DNA of 64,000 nt. Origin: Micromonospora cathayae. GTDB lineage: Bacteria > Actinomycetota > Actinomycetes > Mycobacteriales > Micromonosporaceae. The notes under the pieces are model-generated. The model saw only the letters and a list, made by a program, of their open reading frames with translations. It had not been told where the DNA came from and ran no database searches. A program made the translations under genes and the position numbers. This document shows positions 1 to 7,908 of the stretch, piece by piece. The stretch's first letter is position 1. Every line of letters starts with the position of its first letter. The DNA lies in assembly GCF_028993575.1 (NCBI RefSeq), contig NZ_CP118615.1, positions 5,113,001 through 5,177,000 of the forward strand, given 5' to 3'.

Positions 1-2
1 TG

Positions 3-512
3 GTGGCCCGGATCGCCGTCCGGGCGGAACGGGCCTGCGACCCGTTGATGCTGGACGGCACCGCGGCCCTGTTCGCCTCCCGGGAGGCCCGGGTACTGGA
101 GGAGTTCGGCCGGCCACTGCCCGCCGTCGTGGTGCTCTCCTGCACCACCGGCGGCGGCCGGCCGGTGGACACCCTGACGCTACCCACCCAGCCCCGCCGG
201 GAGGTCCCGGCGTACGAGGAGCTGCGGGCGGCCCTGCGGCAGGCGGTCGCCGCCGCCGACCTCGGGCTGCTCGGCCAGGTCAGCACCGAGAGCGCCCGAC
301 GCAACCAGGCGCTGCTGGCCAAGCCGGAACTGGACCTGCTGGAACGGGTCGCGGCCGGTAGCGGGGCGGTCGGCGTACAGGTCGCGCACAGCGGCAACGT
401 CGCCGGACTGCTCTTCGACCCGGCCGCGCCCGACCTGCCCGACCGGCTGCGCCGGGCCGCCCGACGCCTGGCGGCGCGGGGCCTGCCGGTGGGCCGGACC
501 TTCGAGATCTGA
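3..512 (+). CDS. GHMP-family kinase, threonine kinase (PduX)-like, 5' truncated by window edge
   Basis: This is the C-terminal part of a GHMP-superfamily kinase resembling PduX-type L-threonine kinases; the family is usually about 300 residues, so roughly the first half lies before the window. The visible part starts in an alanine/arginine-rich stretch followed by CDPLMLDG and a C-terminal region with AHSGNVAGLLFD, a GHMP C-domain-like pattern. The glycine-rich ATP loop expected near the N-terminus is not in view. A PLP-dependent enzyme starts 19 bp downstream, suggesting a two-gene unit in which a hydroxy amino acid is phosphorylated and then eliminated or substituted at the beta carbon. The family call is fairly secure; the substrate is inference. 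Confidence 0.65.
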   Translation: MARIAVRAERACDPLMLDGTAALFASREARVLEEFGRPLPAVVVLSCTTGGGRPVDTLTLPTQPRREVPAYEELRAALRQAVAAADLGLLGQVSTESARRNQALLAKPELDLLERVAAGSGAVGVQVAHSGNVAGLLFDPAAPDLPDRLRRAARRLAARGLPVGRTFEI

Positions 513-531
513 GCCGGGAGGCGGACACACC

Positions 532-1584
532 GTGTACGACCACATCGCCGACGCCATGGGTGAGCCGGACCTGATCCGGGTCGACGACGGACTGTTCTGT
601 CTACGGTTCGAGACGATGAAGATCGTCTCCGCGCTGGCCGCCGTGCGGAGCCTGCTCGACCAGGGGGTGATCCGGCCGGGCGACACCCTGCTGGACAGCT
701 CCAGCGGCATCTACGCGTACGCGCTCGCGCTGGCCTGCCACCGGTACGGCCTGCGCTGCCGGATCGTCGGCTCGACCACCGTCGACCCGACGCTGCGCGC
801 CCAACTCGCCGTGCTCGGGGCCCGACTCGACCAGATGGCCCCCTCGGACAGTCTCCGGCTCGACCAGAACCGCCGGGTCGCGCGGATCCGGGAGATCCTC
901 GCCGCGCACCCGGAGTACCACTGGATGCGCCAGTACCACGACCGGATCCACTACCAGGGCTACCGGGCGGTCGCCGACCGGATCCGCCGGGACCTGGACA
1001 CCCGGGACCTGACCGTGGTGGGTGGGGTCGGTTCGGGGGCGTCCACCGGCGCGCTCGCCCGGTACCTGCGGCAGCACTCACCGGCGGTACGCCTGGTCGG
1101 GCTGCAACCGTTCGGCAGCATCACCTTCGGCGCCGGACACGTCGCCGACCCGGACATCATCATCGCCGGGATCGGCAGCTCGATCCCGTTCGACAACGTG
1201 GACCACGGGTCGTACGACACGATCCACTGGGTGGGTTTCGAGGCTGCCCGCACGGGCAGCGTGGACCTGCTGCGCCGGCACGCCGTCTTCGCCGGGCTCT
1301 CCACCGGGGCCGCCTACCTGGCCGCCCGCTGGGAGCGCGGGCACGGCGGGAACGGCCCGGTGCTGTTCGTCGCCGCCGACACCGGCCACCGGTACGTCGA
1401 GGCGGTGTTCGCCCGGCACGAGGAGGTACCGGACCTGGCCGAGCTGGCGCCCCGGCAGGTCGACGCCCTGGACGACCTGGGCCTGCCCTGGTCGCGGATG
1501 GCGTGGGGACGGCGGCCGGCACCGTCGGAGGTCACCGCCGGGACGTACGGCGCCGACCCGCCGGGACACCGGCCGGCCGCGTGA
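532..1584 (+). CDS. PLP-dependent cysteine synthase-like enzyme (fold type II)
   Basis: A 350-residue member of the cysteine synthase/tryptophan synthase beta superfamily. ETMKIVSALAAVRSLLDQG near residues 27-45 aligns with the usual SLKDR-type helix and supplies the candidate PLP lysine. DSSSGIYAYALA is the substrate loop (normally STSGN), so the asparagine is replaced here. VGGVGSGASTGALARYL is the phosphate-binding glycine loop. The GTG start follows a GGGAGG site at a normal distance. Together with the kinase upstream it could make a beta-substituted amino acid such as 2,3-diaminobutyrate or dehydrobutyrine from phosphothreonine, as I recall for threonine-kinase/PLP-enzyme pairs in uridyl-peptide antibiotic clusters. 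That role is inference. Confidence 0.75.
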   Translation: MYDHIADAMGEPDLIRVDDGLFCLRFETMKIVSALAAVRSLLDQGVIRPGDTLLDSSSGIYAYALALACHRYGLRCRIVGSTTVDPTLRAQLAVLGARLDQMAPSDSLRLDQNRRVARIREILAAHPEYHWMRQYHDRIHYQGYRAVADRIRRDLDTRDLTVVGGVGSGASTGALARYLRQHSPAVRLVGLQPFGSITFGAGHVADPDIIIAGIGSSIPFDNVDHGSYDTIHWVGFEAARTGSVDLLRRHAVFAGLSTGAAYLAARWERGHGGNGPVLFVAADTGHRYVEAVFARHEEVPDLAELAPRQVDALDDLGLPWSRMAWGRRPAPSEVTAGTYGADPPGHRPAA

Positions 1585-1621
1585 CCCAGGCGGGCCGGGA
1601 CACCGGCGGGCCGGCCACCCC

Positions 1622-1659
1622 GCGGTGTCCGTCCGGTCGTCCCGGCGGACGGACACCGC
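1622..1659. terminator. Bidirectional hairpin terminator
   Basis: A perfect 14-bp stem (1622-1635 with 1646-1659, arm GCGGTGTCCGTCCG) with a 10-nt loop lies between the converging ends of the PLP enzyme and the binding lipoprotein. No T-run follows, which is normal for this G+C level. Confidence 0.7.
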
Positions 1660-1671
1660 GCCGACCGGCCG

Positions 1672-2859
1672 TCAACAGGCGGTGGGTGGCACGTCGGCCG
1701 GCGGAACGGTCCGGAAGTGCACGGCACGGCCGCCGACGACCCGGAGCACCGTCAACGGCCGGCCGATCGGGGCGTGGCAGACCGCGCTGTAGCTGGTCGG
1801 CCCGACCAGTAGCGGCTCGTCCTGGAACGACTCGAGGGCGCGGGCCAGTTCCGGTCCCGTGGCGGTGCCGGCCTGGGCCACGCCCCGGGCGACGGTCTGG
1901 ACGGCCAGGTAGCCGTAGAGGGCGTAGCGGGCCGAGCCGGTGAACGGCACCGTCGCGAGCAGGTCGGCCACCCCGGGCCTCGGGTCGTCGTCCGCCGTGG
2001 CGACCAGGGCGGGGTGGTAGATGTTGGTCAGGCCCGGCAGGACGGTGGACCAGGAGACGCCGTCCACCCCGGAGCCGGTGTAGACGGGCAGCTTGACCCG
2101 CGCGGCACGCACCTGCCGGATGGCGTCCACCCCGGCCCCCGGGTCGGCGCAGAGCACCAGGGCGTCCGCCCGGTCGGCCGCCCTGATCCGGTCGACCTGA
2201 CCGGCGAGGGACCGCCTGAGGTCGGTGAAGGTGCCCCGGCCGGCGACGCTCCCCTCCCCGGCGAGCCGCTCCCAGGCCGTCTCGAACTCCGCGCAGAGCG
2301 CCGTCGCCGCCGGGTTGTCGGCCTCCACCAACAGGTACGGCTTGCGTGCCCGCTGCCCGTACGCCGTCTGGGCCAGCACCACCGACTCGGTCGGACCACC
2401 CTGGTACAGGTTGAAGTGCAGCGGGCCGAGGCCGCGCAGCGCGAACTGCGGTGCGTCCGAACCGCCGACGGACACCTTGTTCTCCCGCCGCGCGGCGAGC
2501 GCGGCGGGTGCTCCCAGTTCGCTGTCGGCGCTGGTCACCACCACGTCCGCGCCCCGGTTCAGCACGTCCCGGGCGGCGGCACCGACCCGGGTCGGGTCGC
2601 TGCCGTGATCGGCGGTGATCAGCTCCACCGGTCGACCGTCGATCCCCCCGACGGCGTTGATCTCCTCGATGGCCCGGCGCATCCCGGCGATCTGCTCGGT
2701 GTCGTGGACGGCGAACGCCCCCGATCGCGCCCCCACCAGCCCGATCACGATCGGCCGGGTGAACTGGCCGGCGCCGGTGGCGGGATCGTCACCGCCGGTC
2801 CGGCATCCCCCGGCCAGCAGCACGGCGACCGCCGTCAGCGCCACCGCCAGTTTCCGCAC
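1672..2859 (-). CDS. ABC-type substrate-binding lipoprotein (type 1 periplasmic binding fold)
   Basis: A 395-residue exported binding protein of the LivK/amide-binding type. The N-terminus has a positively charged start, a hydrophobic stretch and the lipobox LAGGC, so it is predicted to be lipid-anchored outside the membrane. The mature part opens with PIVIGLVGARSGAF and GMRRAIEEINAVGGIDGR, the hallmark of branched-chain amino acid and urea/amide receptors. The GTG start is preceded by GGAGGTGAGCG. No permease or ATPase genes lie nearby, so it is either an orphan receptor or serves a transporter encoded elsewhere. The ligand cannot be read from the sequence. Confidence 0.85.
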   Translation of the reverse strand: MRKLAVALTAVAVLLAGGCRTGGDDPATGAGQFTRPIVIGLVGARSGAFAVHDTEQIAGMRRAIEEINAVGGIDGRPVELITADHGSDPTRVGAAARDVLNRGADVVVTSADSELGAPAALAARRENKVSVGGSDAPQFALRGLGPLHFNLYQGGPTESVVLAQTAYGQRARKPYLLVEADNPAATALCAEFETAWERLAGEGSVAGRGTFTDLRRSLAGQVDRIRAADRADALVLCADPGAGVDAIRQVRAARVKLPVYTGSGVDGVSWSTVLPGLTNIYHPALVATADDDPRPGVADLLATVPFTGSARYALYGYLAVQTVARGVAQAGTATGPELARALESFQDEPLLVGPTSYSAVCHAPIGRPLTVLRVVGGRAVHFRTVPPADVPPTAC

Positions 2860-2862
2860 CGC

Positions 2863-3012
2863 TCACCTCCGCCGTCGCCGGGCGGTGGACGGCTCGGAGC
2901 CGTCGTCGGCAGCGGCACGGGCACCGTCGGGGGCGACACGGGCATGTTCCGCGTCGGGCGTGAGCCGTTCGTCGAACTCACGCTCCGCATGGACGATGAC
3001 CTGGTCAGCCAT
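2863..3012 (-). CDS. Small hypothetical protein (49 aa)
   Basis: A short reading frame starting ATG at 3012 after a GGAGAACC site and ending in five arginines, with its stop inside the ribosome-binding region of the lipoprotein gene. It begins MADQVIVHAEREFDERL and is strongly charged, with no membrane segment or known motif. The good ribosome site and tight spacing to the next gene favour a real gene, but composition alone cannot exclude chance in DNA this rich in G+C. No function is proposed. Confidence 0.35.
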   Translation of the reverse strand: MADQVIVHAEREFDERLTPDAEHARVAPDGARAAADDGSEPSTARRRRR

Positions 3013-3147
3013 GGCGGTTCTCCGGCGACGACACGCCGACCCTCGGCGGTGGTGGAACGCTATGCGCCCCACCGCCGGGCCGTCAACGACGACTTCGTCA
3101 CGGCCGGGCTCGCGGTCACCGGCGGGGTGGGCCGCCGGAGCAGCCGG

Positions 3148-3993
3148 TCAGGCGAAGGTGCGCGCGAGGTGGCGGAGGGCGGCGTCGGTGTAGCGGCGGT
3201 CGCCGGTGTCCAGACCGAAGGCGAGGTCTTCGAGCAGGAAGCAGCGGGCCAGGAAGGCCGCCCGGTCCAGCAGCCCGGCGTCGCCCCGGGTGTCCGACCC
3301 GGCGCACACCCGGGCGGCGAACTCCGGACCGAGGTCACGGTAGAGCCGGCCGAGGTCCCGGGCGGGATCGGTCAGCGCGGCGTCGGACCAGTCGATCACC
3401 CCGGTCAGCGTGCCCCGGTCCCGTCCCACGAGCAGGTGCTCGGCACCGAGGTCGTGGTGGCAGAACACCACGGCGCTGGGCTCGGCGGGCGCCGGCGACG
3501 CCAGGAAACGTTCCACCCCCCGCCGGGCGTCCGGACTGAGCGCGGGAGCCACCCGGGGCAGGGTTTCCGCCGCCTCGGCCAGGAAGACGTCGAGGGGGTC
3601 GTCGTCGTACTCGACGAGACCGGCGACGAGCCGCTCGGGCAACCCGTGCACCGCCAGCAGGAACGCGGTGACCTGGTCGACCAGGGCCGTCGGGTCGGTG
3701 GGTGGGTCGTCGAGCAGGGAGGTGCCGGGCAGTTTCCGCACCACCAGCAGCCCGGCCCGCGGGTCGGTGGCGACGACCTCGGGCACCGGCACCGGCGACA
3801 CCGAGGCGACCACCGCCAGCAGCCGGGCCTCGCGGTCCACCGCCGTCGGATCGTCGTCCGGATCCCGCTGCCGGCGGACCACGAACACACCGTCGACGTC
3901 GTACGCCTCGTGGTCGGTGCCGCCGCCCAGGGCGGTGACCGTCCCGGGTGCCCGACCGAGCAGTCGCCGCACCCCTTCGACCAGGTCCTCCAC
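3148..3993 (-). CDS. Aminoglycoside phosphotransferase-fold kinase
   Basis: An APH/choline-kinase-type protein of 281 residues. VFVVRRQRDPDDD contains the likely ATP lysine/arginine strand. FCHHDLGAEHLLV is the catalytic HxD loop and VIDWSDAALTDPARDLG is the metal-binding DxD-like motif. The GTG at 3993 is chosen because a GGGGAGAC site lies just upstream; the frame stays open further but without such a site. It stands alone on the minus strand. Members of this family phosphorylate antibiotics, sugars or small alcohols, and nothing here selects among them. Confidence 0.8.
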   Translation of the reverse strand: MEDLVEGVRRLLGRAPGTVTALGGGTDHEAYDVDGVFVVRRQRDPDDDPTAVDREARLLAVVASVSPVPVPEVVATDPRAGLLVVRKLPGTSLLDDPPTDPTALVDQVTAFLLAVHGLPERLVAGLVEYDDDPLDVFLAEAAETLPRVAPALSPDARRGVERFLASPAPAEPSAVVFCHHDLGAEHLLVGRDRGTLTGVIDWSDAALTDPARDLGRLYRDLGPEFAARVCAGSDTRGDAGLLDRAAFLARCFLLEDLAFGLDTGDRRYTDAALRHLARTFA

Positions 3994-4137
3994 GTGTCTC
4001 CCCGTCTGCCGTCCGGCGGACCCGCCCGGCCGGCCGGAGCCCCACCGCCCCACCCGGGGTACCGGGGTGGGCCGGGCTCCCGCCGCGCGGGTCCCGCACG
4101 CATGGTGCCAGCACCGGGCGGTTCGCGCCCGCCCGGT

Positions 4138-4692
4138 TCACCGTCCGGGCGGTACCGCCTCGCCGGACGACGGTGCGGCCAGCTCAGCGGACGGCGGTAC
4201 CGCCGGCTCGCCGGAGGGTGGTGCGGTGACCTCGCCGGACGGCGGTTCCGCCGGCTCGCCGGAGGGTGGTGCGGCCGCCGGGGGCGGTGCCGCCGACGGG
4301 GCTGTCGGGACCCGGGGGCGGACCGTCCAGGCCAGGGCCAGGCAGCCGCCGACCAGGGTCAGCACCATGCCGACGCCGAACCCGCCCAGGTTGGAGGTGA
4401 GCCAGGAGACCAGCGCCAGGATGATCGCCACGATCGCGTAGAAGACCCGTTGCGCCGGGGTGACCAGCAGCAGCACACCGCAGGTCAGCAGCACCACCGG
4501 CACGAAGTAGCCGGCCAGGCCCTGGAGACCGACGTGCAGGACGACCGGCAGGGGCGCCCACACCGAGGCCAGGATCTCGGCCCCACCGAGCACGACCAGG
4601 AGGCCGCCCCAGAAGGGCCGGGTCCGCCGCCAACGCCGGAACCGTCCCGGGCGGGCGGGTGTCGTACCGGAGCCGGGCCGCGCGGCGGCCAT
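4138..4692 (-). CDS. DUF6114 family membrane protein
   Basis: A 184-residue protein with about four hydrophobic helices (WGGLLVVLGGAEILASVW, YFVPVVLLTCGVLLLV, FYAIVAIILALVSW, VGMVLTLVGGCLALAW) and a cytoplasmic-looking tail of PPSGE-type repeats. The pattern and the DUF6230 gene directly upstream match a pair common in Streptomyces and Micromonospora. The start ATG lies 2 bp after the DUF6230 stop, so the two are probably translated together. Function is unknown in the family. The repetitive tail comes from a 48-bp DNA repeat. Confidence 0.8.
   Translation of the reverse strand: MAAARPGSGTTPARPGRFRRWRRTRPFWGGLLVVLGGAEILASVWAPLPVVLHVGLQGLAGYFVPVVLLTCGVLLLVTPAQRVFYAIVAIILALVSWLTSNLGGFGVGMVLTLVGGCLALAWTVRPRVPTAPSAAPPPAAAPPSGEPAEPPSGEVTAPPSGEPAVPPSAELAAPSSGEAVPPGR
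4193..4288 (-). repeat. 48-bp tandem repeat in the DUF6114 tail
   Basis: Two adjoining copies of a 48-bp unit, offset exactly 48 bp. A 27-bp core starting at 4200 and again at 4248 is identical. The repeat encodes 16-residue blocks of proline, serine, glycine and glutamate (PPSGEPA and variants). It keeps the frame, so copy number can vary without breaking the protein. Confidence 0.75.
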
Positions 4693-4694
4693 CG

Positions 4695-5330
4695 TCAGCA
4701 ACCCTCCGACGCGAAGCTCATCCGCAGGTTCGGCAGGGTGAAGGCGGCGGCCGTGGTGGCCCAGTTCTGCTGCCGGACGTCCTCGATGACGACGGTGTCC
4801 GACTGCTGGGCGAAGATGCCGATCCCGCCCCGGACGCCGGGGACGCGGTCGAGGGTGCTGGCGTCCACGCCGACCTCGATGTTGCCGAAGTCCGCGTGAC
4901 CGGCGATGCTCTCCGAGTCCACCACCAGGGTGCGCGCCTTCACCGGTTTCCCGGCGTTGCCGGCGGTGATCTTCAGGACCATTCCGCCCATGTCGACGCT
5001 CTGGCACAGGTTGGTCAGCTCGGCCCGGTCGATGGCCGAGACGATCACCACCACCTGTCCCCCGGTGTCCCCCTCGTTGGGGCTGCCCTCGACCATGTGG
5101 TCCAGCGCGGCGAACTGCTCGAAGCCGGTGCCGGTGAGCCGGTCGGCGGTCACCGTGAACGGCAGGCCGGAGATGGAGAACTGCGCCGCCAGGACGCCCT
5201 GCGCGGTGAGCAGCACCATGGCCGCGCTGAGCGCCCCGGTGCCGAGCAGCGCCGGAAAGAAGCGACGCCATCGCACGCGGCCCTCCTCCGCACCGGCGGT
5301 GGTTTCCTGCGTGGTATCGACAGACGACAT
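4695..5330 (-). CDS. DUF6230 family exported protein
   Basis: A 211-residue protein with an N-terminal hydrophobic segment (FFPALLGTGALSAAMVLLTAQGVLA) that works as a signal or anchor, then a beta-rich domain with FSISGLPFTVTADRLTGTGF and a C-terminal cysteine. This matches DUF6230, usually encoded just before DUF6114. The ATG is preceded by AAGGGAG. The pair is probably a membrane-linked surface assembly, but its job is not known. Its 539-bp upstream region separates it from the divergent secreted-protein gene. Confidence 0.8.
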   Translation of the reverse strand: MSSVDTTQETTAGAEEGRVRWRRFFPALLGTGALSAAMVLLTAQGVLAAQFSISGLPFTVTADRLTGTGFEQFAALDHMVEGSPNEGDTGGQVVVIVSAIDRAELTNLCQSVDMGGMVLKITAGNAGKPVKARTLVVDSESIAGHADFGNIEVGVDASTLDRVPGVRGGIGIFAQQSDTVVIEDVRQQNWATTAAAFTLPNLRMSFASEGC

Positions 5331-5869
5331 GACCGACTCCCTTGATCACATGCACTGTGCGGGGGTTGTCAACGGTGGTGACGGCACCGGTCCGCTGGAA
5401 GTTACCGCCGGGTACGGTATGGGGTCAAGGAATCCGCCGGCCACCGTGCACCGATGTGAAAACAGGCAAAAACCTCGATCAATTGACCACAAAACGGTTT
5501 CTTGACGGCATCACCCCGACGGGCTTATAACTTCGACAACATTCGTCAACCGTCGTCATGACACCGCTTCGCCTCGGCCAAGGGAGTGCCGCATGGTCCT
5601 CGACGCGGACGACCGGAGCGGGTTCGACGACCGACCCGGAGGGCAGGTGCCGCGGCCCCGCCGCGCCATCCCACCCACCCGGCTCCCCCACTGAACGACG
5701 CGCGCCGCCCGCCGCCGGTCCGTCCCGACCGGCGCCGGGCCGGCTCCGTCGTGCCCGTCCACCCGTGCCCCCGGCCGAACCGGAACCCGGCCGGGCGGTG
5801 GACGCCACCCGAGAAGGGAGGGCACGCCCGGCACCACCACCGGCACCACACCACACCCTGGGAGAAGCC
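5331..5869. other. Divergent intergenic region between DUF6230 and a secreted protein
   Basis: 539 bp without a convincing gene. The part around 5440-5545 is markedly richer in A and T than its surroundings and holds a good plus-strand promoter. The rest, up to 5869, is G+C-rich with no coding signal I trust and would form a long leader for the downstream gene. Confidence 0.5.
5502..5531 (+). promoter_or_regulatory. Candidate vegetative promoter
   Basis: TTGACG at 5502-5507 and TATAAC at 5526-5531 with an 18-bp spacer, inside an A/T-rich pocket. It points towards the secreted protein gene and would give a leader of about 330 nt. Confidence 0.55.
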
Positions 5870-6523
5870 ATGCGCAGGTACGTGTACCTCGCCGTCACCA
5901 CCGTGACGGCACTGCTCACGGTGCTCGCCACCGGCGGACCGGCCGCCGCCGCGGGCAACGTGCTCACCTACGGCAGCACGGGCGGCACCGCCGTCGGCGT
6001 CGGGCAGACCCTGAACGCGGGTCTGAAGACCGGCACCACCGCCAACCTCTACAACTCCGCCACCGGAACGACCGGTGTGCGGTGCGCCCAGTCCACCTTC
6101 GGGGCCACCGTCACCGGCAACCCGACCGCGCCCGGGACGGCCACCGAGAGCCTGGGCACGCAGACCGTCAGCAGTTGCACCAGCAACGTCGTGGGGGTGA
6201 TCGGGGTCCGGGGCATCACGGTGAACAACCTGCCCTACGTGACCTCGGTGACCAGCGGGAAGGTCGTGACCATCACCGGCGGAGCGGCCGGCCCGATCGA
6301 GACGACCGCGACCCTGAGCACCCTGCTGGGCACCATCACCTGCGTCTACCGGGCCAACGGCAACAAACTCGTCGGCACGGCGAACAACGCGGACACCTCG
6401 ATCACCCTGGTCAATCAACCGTTCACCAAGGTCTCCGGTCCCGGCACCTGTTTCACCACCGGGTATTTCAGCGTCACCTACGCGCCGGTGACCGGTCCGG
6501 GTGGTGCCGTCTACGTGAACTGA
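5870..6523 (+). CDS. Small secreted protein of unknown function
   Basis: A 217-residue protein with a clear signal peptide (MRRYVYLAVTTVTALLTVLA ending near AAAAG). The mature part is rich in threonine, glycine, valine and asparagine and carries a few cysteines that could form disulfides (for example VRCAQSTF, SSCTSN, ITCVYRAN, GTCFTTG). It resembles threonine-rich exported proteins annotated only as signal-sequence proteins in actinomycetes. The ATG at 5870 is chosen because GGGAGAAG sits just upstream and the signal peptide starts there, although the frame is open much further back. It is divergent from the DUF6230/DUF6114 pair. Confidence 0.7.
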   Translation: MRRYVYLAVTTVTALLTVLATGGPAAAAGNVLTYGSTGGTAVGVGQTLNAGLKTGTTANLYNSATGTTGVRCAQSTFGATVTGNPTAPGTATESLGTQTVSSCTSNVVGVIGVRGITVNNLPYVTSVTSGKVVTITGGAAGPIETTATLSTLLGTITCVYRANGNKLVGTANNADTSITLVNQPFTKVSGPGTCFTTGYFSVTYAPVTGPGGAVYVN

Positions 6524-6556
6524 CATCCGACATCGCCGAATCCGAGCACCGCAGAT

Positions 6557-6616
6557 GATCCTCCGGTGGTGGTGGCCGCGTCCCCCGATCGGGCCGGCCG
6601 GAACCACCGGAGGATC
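6557..6616 (+). terminator. Hairpin downstream of the secreted protein gene
   Basis: Fourteen-base arms (6557-6570 and 6603-6616, GATCCTCCGGTGGT) pair perfectly around a 32-nt loop that can itself fold. The position 34 bp after the stop codon suits a terminator. The rest of 6524-6820 shows no gene. Confidence 0.55.
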
Positions 6617-6820
6617 GCGATCAGCCGAATGGGTCGACGGGGCTTTCCGGAGTCAAGAAGGCGTGGGCACCGACACACGGTCGGGGACGGTTTCCCGGGT
6701 CGGCGCGCACCGCCGACGGCAGCTCCACCGGACCGGCCCCCAGCGCCGCCGAGGGCTGCCTACCAGTGAGTATTCGACGCAGGCCCGTTCTTAAGCCTTG
6801 CTCACTTAGTGTTCGTGTGA

Positions 6821-7474
6821 CTACTGTCCGCCACCATGGCTTACTTCATCTGCACGAAGGGCGATTTGGTGCTCGTGCGCCAGGGCACGCATAGCCACCA
6901 AGCCCGCCTCAAACAGGACAACCCGCGCGGTCCACTCGAGCGCCACCCGCTCCGGCGAACCGGTCACCGGCAGGGCGTCCAGATCGTGCGCCGAGAGCCG
7001 GTCCGCGGCATCCGCGTACGGCGCGAAGAACTCCATCGTGAAGCCGCTGTCCAGCTGCCGGAGAACGGCCAGGACCCGGGCCATCGCCGCCCGCGCGGTG
7101 GCGTCCGGCGGGATCCGCCAGCCCAGCGCCTCGATGAACTGGTCCACCTGGGCACGCGCCGCGCCACTTTCCATCTGCCCGCTCCCGCCCAGGTGGGCGG
7201 CGGGGAGCAGGGCCCGGATGATGACGCTGCACACGCCGTCGACGGACATCCCACGGTCGTCGACCGCGTCCAGCACCTCGCGCACCGAGGCCAGACTGAA
7301 CCTGCCGATCCCGGTCAGGGTCTGGATCAGCCGCAACCTGGCGAGATGGCTCTGGTCGTACTCGGCCTGGTTCCGCGCGGTCCGCGTCCCCGGTGGGAGC
7401 AGCCCCTCGCGCAGGTAGAACTTGATGGTCGCCACCGGCAAACCGCTGCGCCGGCCTAGTTCCGAGATCCGCAT
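6821..7474 (-). CDS. MerR family transcriptional regulator
   Basis: A 217-residue regulator. The N-terminus MRISELGRRSGLPVATIKFY is a standard MerR winged-helix start, followed by YLREGLLPPGTRTARNQAEY (the arm) and a dimerisation helix. The C-terminal 130 residues form a ligand-type domain without the cysteines of metal sensors, so a small-molecule signal is likelier. The ATG at 7474 fits the domain start and has a GGGAG site; an in-frame extension upstream lacks one. It is divergent from the AraC-type gene and could control it or the nearby biosynthetic locus. Confidence 0.85.
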   Translation of the reverse strand: MRISELGRRSGLPVATIKFYLREGLLPPGTRTARNQAEYDQSHLARLRLIQTLTGIGRFSLASVREVLDAVDDRGMSVDGVCSVIIRALLPAAHLGGSGQMESGAARAQVDQFIEALGWRIPPDATARAAMARVLAVLRQLDSGFTMEFFAPYADAADRLSAHDLDALPVTGSPERVALEWTARVVLFEAGLVAMRALAHEHQIALRADEVSHGGGQ

Positions 7475-7908
7475 CGAACTCCCGGGGGAAGGGTCGCCAG
7501 CCGTCGCCCCAGTCTGCCACAAAAGGGTACGACCGCGACCGCGACGCGCTATCACAGCGCAGCAGTGAGGACGGTCGGTAGGTCAGAATGGATAGCAGGA
7601 CTGGCTAATCGATTACCGGCACCTGCGGAAGCCCTCGTTTGGCACCGTCCGAGCCCCTGTCGGCGACTACAAAGGGTAACCATCGAAGTCATTGCATATT
7701 GCACCTGGAGTCAGGGCTGGGCTAGCATCGGCTCAACATTGGGACAAAGCCATTGGTCTCAATTAACTACTTCCTTCGGAAGATGCCCGGTGAACGATGC
7801 GCGACCTGCGGGAAGCAGTGTCCCAACGGGCGGGAAGGTGGGTACCTGGAAGGGTGTTGATCGCACGTTAACTGGTCGTCGAATCGTTTCTACAAGGGGG
7901 AGGCCTTG
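7475..7908. other. Low-G+C divergent regulatory region
   Basis: 434 bp between the MerR and AraC genes. The stretch from about 7560 to 7790 has visibly more A and T than the rest of the window and contains the candidate promoter at 7699-7728. I see no gene in it. Confidence 0.6.
7699..7728 (+). promoter_or_regulatory. Candidate promoter for the AraC-type regulator
   Basis: TTGCAC at 7699-7704 and TAGCAT at 7723-7728, 18 bp apart, in an A/T-rich pocket and pointing at the regulator gene about 175 bp downstream. Confidence 0.4.

Noticed and set aside
3148..3993. Aminoglycoside resistance
   Set aside because: The kinase fold alone does not show drug specificity, and no resistance-type context is present.
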